DNA from: Pseudomonas kairouanensis
GTDB taxonomy: Bacteria > Pseudomonadota > Gammaproteobacteria > Pseudomonadales > Pseudomonadaceae
Assembly (NCBI RefSeq): GCF_004682055.1
Contig: NZ_QUZU01000004.1
Location: forward strand, 1 to 64,000
Direction of reading: 5' to 3'
Length of the DNA: 64,000 nucleotides
Part shown: positions 57,648 through 64,000 of the stretch, piece after piece
Position numbering within the stretch: the stretch's first letter is position 1
Layout: each line of letters opens with the position of its first letter
The notes under the pieces: generated by a model
Database searches by the model: none
Told to the model about the DNA's origin: nothing
What the model saw: the letters and a program-made list of their open reading frames with translations, nothing else
Translations under genes and position numbers: made by a program

Positions 57648-58402
57648 TGATCAAGACCGCCCCACAACTGGCCGTGATGCGTGAATCCGGGCGCCTGCTG
57701 GCCCAGGTTTTCACCATGCTCGACGGCTTCGTCGCCGCCGGCCGCTCCACCCTGGAGCTGGACGCTGCCGTCGAAGCCTTTATCCGCAACGACCTCCAGG
57801 CCCGCCCTGCCAGCCTGGGCCAATACGACTACCCCTTTTGCATCAACACCTCGATCAACGAAGTGGTGTGCCATGGCATGCCCAGCGCAAAAGACGTGTT
57901 GAAGGACGGCGACATCATCAACATCGACATCACCCTGGAAAAAGGCGGTTTTATCGCCGACGCCAGCAAGATGTACATGATCGGCACCGTGGCCCCCAAA
58001 GCGCGGCGCCTGGTGGAGCAGACCTTCGAAGCGATGTGGGCCGGCATCCGTCAGGTCAGGCCCGGCGCCCGTCTGGGGGATATCGGCCATGCGATCCAGA
58101 GCCACGCCCAGGCCAACGGCTACAGCGTGGTGCGTGAATACTGTGGCCATGGCATTGGCCGGCAGATGCACGAAGAACCCCAGGTGCTGCACTTCGGCCG
58201 CCCCGGCACCGGGCTGGAACTGCGTGAAGGCATGGTATTTACCGTGGAGCCGATGCTCAACCAGGGCGGCGCCAAAGTGCGCAGCCTGAAGGATGGCTGG
58301 ACCGTGGTGACCAAGGACAACAGCCTATCGGCGCAGTGGGAACATACCGTGGCGGTGACCGCCGATGGCTTTGAAGTGCTGACCCTGCAAACCACTGTCT
58401 GA
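57647..58402 (+). CDS. map: Type I methionine aminopeptidase
   Basis: The protein has 251 residues. All five metal ligands are visible: Asp94 (INIDITLE), Asp105 (IADASKM), His168 (CGHGIGR), Glu201 (TVEPML) and Glu232 (QWEHTVAV), so it should be active. It removes initiator methionine from nascent proteins. Most pseudomonads have the essential map next to rpsB; this copy is separate and coupled to a ParD-like gene, so it is probably an accessory enzyme. Confidence 0.9.
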   Translation: MIKTAPQLAVMRESGRLLAQVFTMLDGFVAAGRSTLELDAAVEAFIRNDLQARPASLGQYDYPFCINTSINEVVCHGMPSAKDVLKDGDIINIDITLEKGGFIADASKMYMIGTVAPKARRLVEQTFEAMWAGIRQVRPGARLGDIGHAIQSHAQANGYSVVREYCGHGIGRQMHEEPQVLHFGRPGTGLELREGMVFTVEPMLNQGGAKVRSLKDGWTVVTKDNSLSAQWEHTVAVTADGFEVLTLQTTV

Positions 58403-58416
58403 TTCACCTGAAACCT

Positions 58417-58504
58417 TGTGGGAGGGGGCTTGCCCCCGATAGCGGTGTATCAGCCAAATACGCTTCACTGACCCACTGCCATCGGGGGCAAGCCCCCTCC
58501 CACA
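58417..58504. repeat. REPIN, GTGGGAGGGGGCTTGCCCCC subtype
   Basis: TGTGGGAGGGGGCTTGCCCC and GGGGCAAGCCCCCTCCCACA form the arms. This is a third sequence subtype compared with the other elements in the window. It separates the convergent map and sfnG genes. Confidence 0.88.
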
Positions 58505-58511
58505 GGGTCGA

Positions 58512-59597
58512 TCACGCCACCTGCTTGATCCCAGCCTTGGCTTCCAGCTCACGCACCAGCGGCAACACCCGCTTGCCGAAGTACTCCACTTCTTCCTGAA
58601 AATGCAGAAAGCCCGCCAGCACCAGGTCCACGCCCACCGCCTTGAGCGCAACGATCCGCTCGGCGATCTGCTGTGGTGTGCCGATCAGGTTGGTCTTGAA
58701 TCCGTCGTTGTATTGCACCAGGTCTTCAAAGCTGGACTTGGCCCAATTCCCCTCGCCTTCGGGTGAAGCCTTGCCCGCTTGCCTGGCGGCATCACCGAAC
58801 GCGTTGACCGCTTCCGGGTCGGCCTTGTCGATGATTTCAGCCAGCACCGCGCGGGCTTCCTCTTCGGTGTCACGGGCGATCACAAAGGCGTTTACGCCAA
58901 CTTTGACCGAATGGTTATTCGCTGCGGCCTTGGCGCGAATGTCATCGACCTGAGCCTTGATGCCTTCCGGGGTGTTGCCGTTGGTGAAGTACCAATCGGA
59001 GACCCGCGCCGCCATGTCCCGTGCGGCCCGCGAGCTACCGCCCTGGAACATTTCCGGCTGGCCGAGGGGCTTGGGTTTGAGGGTGTAGTTGTTGAAGCGG
59101 TAGAAGTCGCCCTTGAAGGTGAAGTCGTCCTGGGTCCAGATGCCTTTGAGGGCGCGGATGAATTCTTCTGAACGGCGATAGCGCTCGTCGTGTTCCAGCC
59201 AGTGCTCGCCGATGGCCTGGAACTCGCCCTTGAACCAACCGCTGACGATATTGACCGCGATGCGGCCATTGGTGAGTTGGTCGATGGTCGCCAGTTGCTT
59301 GGCGGCCAGTGCCGGCTGCCACGGGCCGGGCAGGATCGCGGCGATGACCTTAAGCTTGGTAGTGGCCGCCAGCAACGCATGGCTGAACGCCACGGACTCA
59401 TGCTGGTTCTCGGCACCGTAGCCGGCGGTGAAGCGGATCTGGGTGAGGCCGTATTCGAAGCCTGCGGCTTCTGCCAGTTGCGCCAGTTTGCGGTTGTAGT
59501 CGATCCCCCAATGGGTGCGCTGCTCGATCTTGCTGACCACCAGCCCACCGCTGACGTTGGGCACCCAATAGGCGAATTTCACAGGCTGCTGACTCAT
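58512..59597 (-). CDS. sfnG: Dimethylsulfone monooxygenase
   Basis: The protein has 361 residues. It is a bacterial-luciferase-like FMNH2-dependent monooxygenase of the SfnG type: FAYWVPNVSGGLVVSKIEQR at the N-terminus, NGRIAVNIVSGWFKGEFQAI, LKGIWTQDDFTFKGDFYRF and FQGGSSRAARDMAARVSDWY. SfnG converts dimethyl sulfone to methanesulfinate so that sulfur can be assimilated. A sigma-54 promoter lies at 59639-59653. GAGGT precedes the ATG at 59597 by about nine bases. The flavin reductase it needs is not in the window. Confidence 0.93.
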   Translation of the reverse strand: MSQQPVKFAYWVPNVSGGLVVSKIEQRTHWGIDYNRKLAQLAEAAGFEYGLTQIRFTAGYGAENQHESVAFSHALLAATTKLKVIAAILPGPWQPALAAKQLATIDQLTNGRIAVNIVSGWFKGEFQAIGEHWLEHDERYRRSEEFIRALKGIWTQDDFTFKGDFYRFNNYTLKPKPLGQPEMFQGGSSRAARDMAARVSDWYFTNGNTPEGIKAQVDDIRAKAAANNHSVKVGVNAFVIARDTEEEARAVLAEIIDKADPEAVNAFGDAARQAGKASPEGEGNWAKSSFEDLVQYNDGFKTNLIGTPQQIAERIVALKAVGVDLVLAGFLHFQEEVEYFGKRVLPLVRELEAKAGIKQVA

Positions 59598-59638
59598 CGC
59601 ACGTTACCTCGTACAAAAGGAATGTACCCAGGGCTTGA

Positions 59639-59653
59639 GCAGCAAGCGTGCCA
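59639..59653 (-). promoter_or_regulatory. Sigma-54 promoter of sfnG
   Basis: On the minus strand TGGCACGCTTGCTGC has GG (-24) and GC (-12) exactly ten bases apart and TGGCACG in full. The start site would be about 30 bases before sfnG. Confidence 0.72.
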
Positions 59654-59739
59654 GCCAGGGCAAACGCCCATGCTTGGGGGGTTGCCCCGGATCGAGCGGG
59701 CCGGGGCCGATGTCGCGCAGCGAGACGGTTTGTCGATCT

Positions 59740-59759
59740 ACTGTTGCCAGGGCAACAGT
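59740..59759. promoter_or_regulatory. Palindromic enhancer site between sfnG and the acyl-CoA dehydrogenase-like gene
   Basis: ACTGTTGCCAGGGCAACAGT is a perfect inverted repeat of 9-base arms around AG. It lies about 95 bases from the sfnG -24 element and about 50 from that of the divergent gene, and could be the site of SfnR or a similar sigma-54 activator. Confidence 0.65.
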
Positions 59760-59798
59760 GCGTGGGGCTTTCACCCCGTAAACACGGGGGCAGGCACC

Positions 59799-59815
59799 CG
59801 GCACGGAGTGTGCAA
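59799..59815 (+). promoter_or_regulatory. Sigma-54 promoter of the acyl-CoA dehydrogenase-like gene
   Basis: CGGCACGGAGTGTGCAA has GG and GC ten bases apart, with GGCACG and TGCAA matching the -24/-12 consensus. The start site would be near 59825, about 28 bases before the gene. Confidence 0.62.
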
Positions 59816-59852
59816 TACCCATGGCATTGATCACTGCCCAGGAGCCTTGTCC

Positions 59853-61091
59853 ATGACCGAACACCACGTCATCAACCCGCTGTCCACCGGCGTCGACTAC
59901 CCCACCCTGGCCGCCCGCTTCCGGCCGATTTTCCAGCGCATCGCCGAGGGCGCGGTGCAGCGCGAACAAACCCGCGCCCTGCCCCATGAGCCGATCCAGT
60001 GGCTTAAAGAGGCGGGCTTTGGCGCGGTGCGGGTGCCGGTGGAATACGGCGGTGGCGGCGCCTCCCTGCCCCAGTTGTTTGAACTGTTGATCGAACTGGC
60101 CGAAGCCGACTCCAACGTGCCCCAGGCCTTGCGCGGGCACTTCGCCTTTGTAGAAGACCGCTTGAATGCGCCCCCGAGTGCCGGGCGCGACCTGTGGTTC
60201 AAGCGCTTTGTGGAGGGCGATATCGTCGGCTGCGCCTGGACCGAGATCGGCAACGTGGCCATTGGTGATGTGGTCACCCAGGTCAGCCCGGACGGCGATA
60301 AGTGGAAGCTCAATGGAGAAAAGTTCTACAGCACCGGCAGCATTTTTGCCGACTGGATCGATGTGTACGCCCAGCGCAGCGACACCGGTGGCGACGTGAT
60401 CGCCGCCACCCGTGCCCGCCAGCCTGGCGTGGTGCACAGCGACGACTGGGACGGTTTTGGCCAACGCACTACCGGCAGTGGCACCTCGCGGTTTACCGAT
60501 GCCGTGGTGGAAGCAGAAAACGTGATCGATTTTGCCACCCGTTTCAAATACCAGACCGCGTTCTATCAGTTGGTGCTGCTGGCCAGCCTCGCCGGTATCG
60601 GTCGCGCCGCGCTGAGGGACGTTGCCCATCAGGTACGTAGCCGCAAGCGCATCTACAGCCACGGCAACGCGCCGCACGTCAGCCAGGATGCGCAGGTTCA
60701 ACAGGTGGTCGGTGAAGTCGCCGCGTTGGTGTATGCCGCCGAGGCCAGCGCCTTGAAGGCTACGGTGCCAGCACAACGAGCCTACGTGGCGCGCTTTGGC
60801 GGGGATGATGTGGTTGAACGTGAAGCCAACGTGGCCGCCGAGATTGAATCGGCCACGGCGCAGGTGGTGGTGTCGCAGTTGATCCAGCGGGCCACCAGTG
60901 AATTGTTCAATGCGCTGGGGGCGTCGGATGTGCGCCAGGGCAAATCCCTGGACCGGCACTGGAGAAATGCGCGCACGGTGTCGTCGCACAACCCGGTGAT
61001 CTACAAGGCGCGGATTGTTGGGGACTGGGTGATCAACGGGGCAGAGCCGCCGTTTGTGTGGCAGATCGGCAATGGCCCGGTGAAAACGTAA
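59853..61091 (+). CDS. Acyl-CoA dehydrogenase-like flavin monooxygenase, SfnC/DszC type
   Basis: The protein has 412 residues. It shows the acyl-CoA dehydrogenase fold: WLKEAGFGAVRVPVEYGGGG, GCAWTEIGN, WKLNGEKFYSTGSIFADWID and RFGGDDVVEREANVA, with LDRHWRNARTVSSHNPVIYK at the end, a segment typical of DszC/SfnC monooxygenases and not of true acyl-CoA dehydrogenases. It probably oxidises a sulfur compound with FMNH2. CAGGAG lies eight bases before the ATG at 59853; the frame is open far upstream through antisense of sfnG. It is divergent from sfnG under a sigma-54 promoter. Confidence 0.87.
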   Translation: MTEHHVINPLSTGVDYPTLAARFRPIFQRIAEGAVQREQTRALPHEPIQWLKEAGFGAVRVPVEYGGGGASLPQLFELLIELAEADSNVPQALRGHFAFVEDRLNAPPSAGRDLWFKRFVEGDIVGCAWTEIGNVAIGDVVTQVSPDGDKWKLNGEKFYSTGSIFADWIDVYAQRSDTGGDVIAATRARQPGVVHSDDWDGFGQRTTGSGTSRFTDAVVEAENVIDFATRFKYQTAFYQLVLLASLAGIGRAALRDVAHQVRSRKRIYSHGNAPHVSQDAQVQQVVGEVAALVYAAEASALKATVPAQRAYVARFGGDDVVEREANVAAEIESATAQVVVSQLIQRATSELFNALGASDVRQGKSLDRHWRNARTVSSHNPVIYKARIVGDWVINGAEPPFVWQIGNGPVKT

Positions 61092-61122
61092 GGCCGCTCC
61101 CACATTTGAACGGTGTGCACCT

Positions 61123-61908
61123 CTAAAAAGCGAGTTTGTAGCCGATGGCCATGAGCATGATCGCCAGGCACGGACGCAACACGCCATCCGGCAACTTACC
61201 CGTCATATGGCTACCGATATAAATCCCCGGCAACGAGCCCATCAGCAAAAAGCCCAGCAAGTGCCAGTCCATGTTGCCCATGCTGGCGTGGCCCAGGCCC
61301 GCTACCAGGGTCAGGGGTACGGCGTGGGCGATCTCGGTGCCCACCAGGCGGCGGGTGGCCAGGAACGGATAGAGGATAAACAGCGCCACGGTGCCCAGGG
61401 CGCCGGCGCCAATGGACGTCAGGGCAACCATGGTGCCCAGCACCGCGCCCGTTACCACGGTCAGCGCGTTCAGGTTGCGCGGGCTCATGTGGTAATCGTC
61501 ACCGGCATGGCGTTGGGCGAAGGCCAACAGGCTTTTCTTGAACAGGATCGCCAGGGCCGTCAGCAGCAACACCACGCCAAGGGCCTGCTTGATCACCGCG
61601 TTCATGGCGCTGGGGTCGGTGTGCAGGCTGGCCAGGAACCACAGGGTCAGTAACACGGCGGGCACGCTGCCCAGGGTCAGCCAGCCGGTGATGGTCCAGT
61701 CGATATTCTTGTTCTTGCTGTGCACCAGCACGCCACCGGACTTGGTGATGGCGGCATACAACAAATCGGTACCCACGGCAGTGGCCGGGTTGATGCCGAA
61801 CCACAACAGGATCGGGGTCATCAACGAGCCCCCACCCACACCGGTCATGCCCACGATAAAACCAACGATCAGGCCCGCAACCACAAAACCAAAATTACCC
61901 ACATCCAT
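61123..61908 (-). CDS. TSUP (TauE/SafE) family sulfur-compound permease
   Basis: The protein has 261 residues and about eight membrane helices. The family motif VGMTGVGGGSLMTPILLWF is in the first helix pair, and TSIGAGALGTVALFILYPF opens the second repeat. It is different in sequence from the TSUP gene at 3021. Its place next to organosulfur genes suggests sulfite, sulfonate or sulfate transport. The last bases of a REP arm (CGCTCCCACATTT) remain at 61095. Confidence 0.88.
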   Translation of the reverse strand: MDVGNFGFVVAGLIVGFIVGMTGVGGGSLMTPILLWFGINPATAVGTDLLYAAITKSGGVLVHSKNKNIDWTITGWLTLGSVPAVLLTLWFLASLHTDPSAMNAVIKQALGVVLLLTALAILFKKSLLAFAQRHAGDDYHMSPRNLNALTVVTGAVLGTMVALTSIGAGALGTVALFILYPFLATRRLVGTEIAHAVPLTLVAGLGHASMGNMDWHLLGFLLMGSLPGIYIGSHMTGKLPDGVLRPCLAIMLMAIGYKLAF

Positions 61909-62100
61909 TACTGCTACCTGCGGCCTTATAAATTTCTGGCGGCAGGATAGCGATTTTTCTTATAACGACTTATATCAATATGATCTGACTTTAGATCTTT
62001 TTGTTTTTTTAACAATTTATTCGCCAACCCTGCATCCAATTTTGGCGCCCATGGGTAGTCCCTGCAGCAACCCTGCTGTTCTACCCAATGGAGAAACACC

Positions 62101-62619
62101 ATGAACGCCAAAGCATTGCTCTGCCTCGCCAGCCTGCTCGCCGCACCGGCTGCCTTTGCCCAAACCGGCTTGCCCGACAGCATCAAGGTGCCGGATGGCC
62201 ACAAAGTAGCGCTGGAAACCACCGGCGTCGGCGAAATCACCTACGAGTGCCGTGACAAAGCCAACGCCGCTGGCCAGGTGGAGTGGACCTTCGTCGGCCC
62301 CAAGGCCGTATTGAATGACCGCAGCGGCAAGCAAGTGGGCACCTACTTTGGCCCACCGGCCACCTGGCAGGCCAAGGACGGTTCGACAATCACCGGCACC
62401 CAGTTGGCGGTAGCGCCGTCGAGCCCGGGCAACCTGCCCTACCAATTGGTCAAGGCCAACCCGGCCGAAGGCAAAGGTGCCATGAGTGGCGTGAGTTACA
62501 TCCAGCGCGTCGCGCTCAAGGGTGGCGTGGCGCCGAGCAGCGAGTGCACGGCGGCCAACAAGGGCAAGCAGGAAGTGGTGAAGTACCAGGCCGATTACAT
62601 CTTCTGGGCAGCCAATTGA
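62101..62619 (+). CDS. DUF3455 secreted protein
   Basis: The protein has 172 residues. The signal peptide MNAKALLCLASLLAAPAAFA is followed by QTGLPDSIKVPDGHKVALET. EITYECRDKANAAGQVEWTF and GTYFGPPATWQAKDGSTITG are the conserved parts of DUF3455. Two cysteines may form a disulfide. Function is unknown. It stands just before the ECF sigma/anti-sigma pair and may be one of its targets. The 190 bases upstream are AT-rich and contain the likely promoter. Confidence 0.83.
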   Translation: MNAKALLCLASLLAAPAAFAQTGLPDSIKVPDGHKVALETTGVGEITYECRDKANAAGQVEWTFVGPKAVLNDRSGKQVGTYFGPPATWQAKDGSTITGTQLAVAPSSPGNLPYQLVKANPAEGKGAMSGVSYIQRVALKGGVAPSSECTAANKGKQEVVKYQADYIFWAAN

Positions 62620-62666
62620 GCAAAGTCGACTACGCTGCCTGATGATTCGGTCGTTGGGGAATGTGC

Positions 62667-63182
62667 GTGTTTGACTACGAAGCCTGTTTGCTGGCCTGCG
62701 CCCGTGGTGATCAACGGGCGTTGCGCCGCTTGTATCAACAGGAAAGCAGCCACTTGCTGGGCGTGGCCTTGCGTATTGTCCGCGACAGGGCCATGGCCGA
62801 AGACATCGTGCACGACGCATTCCTCAAGATCTGGCGCGGTGCCGCAAGCTTTGACCCCAGTCGCGGCTCGGCCCGTGGCTGGGTGTTCACCGTGACCCGT
62901 CACCTGGCCCTCAATGCCGTGCGCAACCAGTACCGCGAGGTGCCACTGGACGCGCAGCACGAGCAAGTGAGCGATGGTGCAACCTTTGAATTCAGCGCAC
63001 GCTCCGGGCAAGTCCACACCTGCCTGGAGCAGCTCGACCCGGCCCGTCGAACGTGCATCCTGCATGCCTATGTCGACGGTTATTCCCATAGCGAAATCGC
63101 GTTGAAACTGGGCACCCCGCTGGGGACTGTCAAAGCCTGGATCAAACGCAGTCTCGCCGCGCTACGGGAGTGCATGGCATGA
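62667..63182 (+). CDS. ECF sigma-70 family RNA polymerase sigma factor
   Basis: The protein has 171 residues. Region 2 is present as GVALRIVRDRAMAEDIVHDA followed by FLKIWRGAASFDP, and region 4 as HSEIALKLGTPLGTVKAWIK. It resembles the SigK-like ECF group paired with RskA-type anti-sigma factors. GGGGA lies six bases before the GTG at 62667 and only one before the ATG at 62661, so GTG is favoured; the difference is two residues. Its stop overlaps the anti-sigma start by four bases. Confidence 0.9.
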   Translation: MFDYEACLLACARGDQRALRRLYQQESSHLLGVALRIVRDRAMAEDIVHDAFLKIWRGAASFDPSRGSARGWVFTVTRHLALNAVRNQYREVPLDAQHEQVSDGATFEFSARSGQVHTCLEQLDPARRTCILHAYVDGYSHSEIALKLGTPLGTVKAWIKRSLAALRECMA

Positions 63183-63847
63183 GCGACACACTCGACGAAC
63201 TGGCCAGCGAGTACGTGCTGGGCACCCTGCCCGCCGAACAACGCCGCGAGGTGGAGCAACGCCTAACGCACGACGCCGAACTACGCAAAGCGGTGGACGC
63301 GTGGGAGCAACGCCTGTTGCCGCTGACCGCGCTGGCCGAACCCGTACCGCCCTCGGCGCAGCTGTGGCAGCGCATCGAGCGCAACATCACCACGGCCCGT
63401 ACGCGGTGGTGGGACATGCTGGCTGTGTGGCGTGGCTTGGCGGGCGCAGGGCTGGCGGCCACGCTGGTCCTGGGCGCACTGCTGCTGACCCGCCCGCCTA
63501 CGGCTGATCCAACGTTTGTGGTGGTGCTGGTGGCGCCCCAAAGCCAGGCGCCTGGCTGGGTGATCCAGGCCAGTCACAACCAGCAGATTCAACTGATTCC
63601 GTTGGGGGTGATGGAAGTACCGGCCGACAAGGCCCTGCAATTCTGGACCAAGGGCGATGGCTGGCAAGCGCCGGTGTCCCTGGGGCTGGTCAAACCAGGG
63701 CAGACGCTGTCGGTGCCGCTGGACCAGTTGCCGCCGCTCGCGCCCAACCAGTTGTTCGAGCTGACCCTGGAAGACCCCCGTGGCTCCCCCACCGGTAAAC
63801 CCACTGGGCCGATCCAGGCCATCGGCCGTGCGGTCAAGGTGCTCTGA
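63179..63847 (+). CDS. RskA-type anti-sigma factor
   Basis: The protein has 222 residues. The cytoplasmic N-terminus (LASEYVLGTLPAEQRREVEQ) resembles the ZAS/RskA anti-sigma domain but lacks the zinc-binding HxxxCxxC. One membrane helix follows (GLAAACTLVLGALLL-like, seen as GAGLAATLVLGALLLT), and then a periplasmic domain typical of RskA (ADKALQFWTKGDGWQAPVSL). It should hold the ECF sigma factor at the membrane until a signal triggers proteolysis. Confidence 0.9.
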   Translation: MSDTLDELASEYVLGTLPAEQRREVEQRLTHDAELRKAVDAWEQRLLPLTALAEPVPPSAQLWQRIERNITTARTRWWDMLAVWRGLAGAGLAATLVLGALLLTRPPTADPTFVVVLVAPQSQAPGWVIQASHNQQIQLIPLGVMEVPADKALQFWTKGDGWQAPVSLGLVKPGQTLSVPLDQLPPLAPNQLFELTLEDPRGSPTGKPTGPIQAIGRAVKVL

Positions 63848-64000
63848 TCAACCGATGCTGGGCAGCCACACCCGGAAACGCGCGCCGCCCAGCGGTGACG
63901 CCAACGCCGTCAAGCTGCCGCCCTGGGCCGCCAAGGCGCGCCGACTGATGGCCAGGCCCAGGCCGAAGCCCCCAGTGGCGCGGTCACGGCTGCGGTCGAG
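63848..64000 (-). CDS. Sensor histidine kinase, C-terminal end
   Basis: On the minus strand the last 50 codons of a gene that continues beyond the window are visible. They read LDRSRDRATGGFGLGLAISR and then AAQGGSLTALASPLGGARFR, the G2 box and end of a histidine kinase ATPase domain. It stops directly after the anti-sigma stop codon, convergent with it. The kinase family cannot be told. Confidence 0.82.
   Translation of the reverse strand, partial: LDRSRDRATGGFGLGLAISRRALAAQGGSLTALASPLGGARFRVWLPSIG

Noticed and set aside
59190..59852. N-terminal extension of the acyl-CoA dehydrogenase-like gene
   Set aside because: It would run antisense through sfnG and across both sigma-54 promoters and the palindrome; the RBS and conserved start are at 59853.

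Overview
The window is chromosomal DNA of a fluorescent pseudomonad, most likely the Pseudomonas fluorescens group. Reasons: the GC-rich coding style; a complete mtlR-mtlEFGKDYZ mannitol locus whose mannitol 2-dehydrogenase closely resembles, from memory, the P. fluorescens enzyme; a muxABC-opmB efflux operon; an sfnG locus; Pseudomonas-type small DUF proteins; and many REP/REPIN palindromes of the GTGGGAGCGGGCTTGCTCGCG and GTAGGAGCGAGCTTGCTCGCG types. I see no phage, insertion sequence, CRISPR array, rRNA or tRNA. Genes are dense and no gene-free stretch exceeds about 260 bases.

Layout. 1-9.4 kb: the 3' end of nrdB, a DUF1289 protein, an RlmI/RlmK-like methyltransferase, phosphatidylcholine synthase, a TSUP permease, nudC with a crotonase, a ClC channel, a YecA/UPF0149 protein, a stand-alone aroA and a small unknown protein. 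9.4-18 kb: a quinone reductase/TetR divergent pair with a tandem operator, a GNAT protein, a LysR/MFS divergent pair, a secreted CAP protein, a hybrid histidine kinase and a diguanylate cyclase. 18-26 kb: the GlgE alpha-glucan operon glgE-treS/mak-glgB, behind an AlgU-like promoter. 26-34 kb: a small proline-rich protein, an orphan protein with a serralysin-type C-terminal secretion module, MgtC, DUF3203, CcoG, a MocR-type regulator, an SDR and a MucR-like MHYT-GGDEF-EAL protein. 34-44 kb: muxABC-opmB, where a REPIN lies inside the opmB signal-peptide region, then tpx. 44-55 kb: a glycosyltransferase and the mannitol regulon. 55-58.5 kb: small DUF proteins, a threonine dehydratase preceded by a classical isoleucine-type attenuator, and a ParD-like/methionine aminopeptidase pair with a palindromic operator. 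58.5-64 kb: sfnG and an acyl-CoA-dehydrogenase-like monooxygenase divergent from two sigma-54 promoters around a palindromic enhancer site, a TSUP permease, a DUF3455 protein, an ECF sigma/anti-sigma pair and the 3' end of a histidine kinase.

How the genes work together. GlgE, TreS-Mak and GlgB turn trehalose-derived maltose 1-phosphate into branched alpha-glucan. MtlEFGK import polyols, MtlD oxidises them, and MtlZ and MtlY phosphorylate the ketose products under MtlR. SfnG and its divergent partner belong to sulfate-starvation use of organosulfur compounds. The best candidates for little-described biology are the attenuator-controlled threonine dehydratase, the ParD-like/MAP module next to it, the REPIN-derived OpmB signal region, and the non-RTX protein that ends in a type I secretion module.
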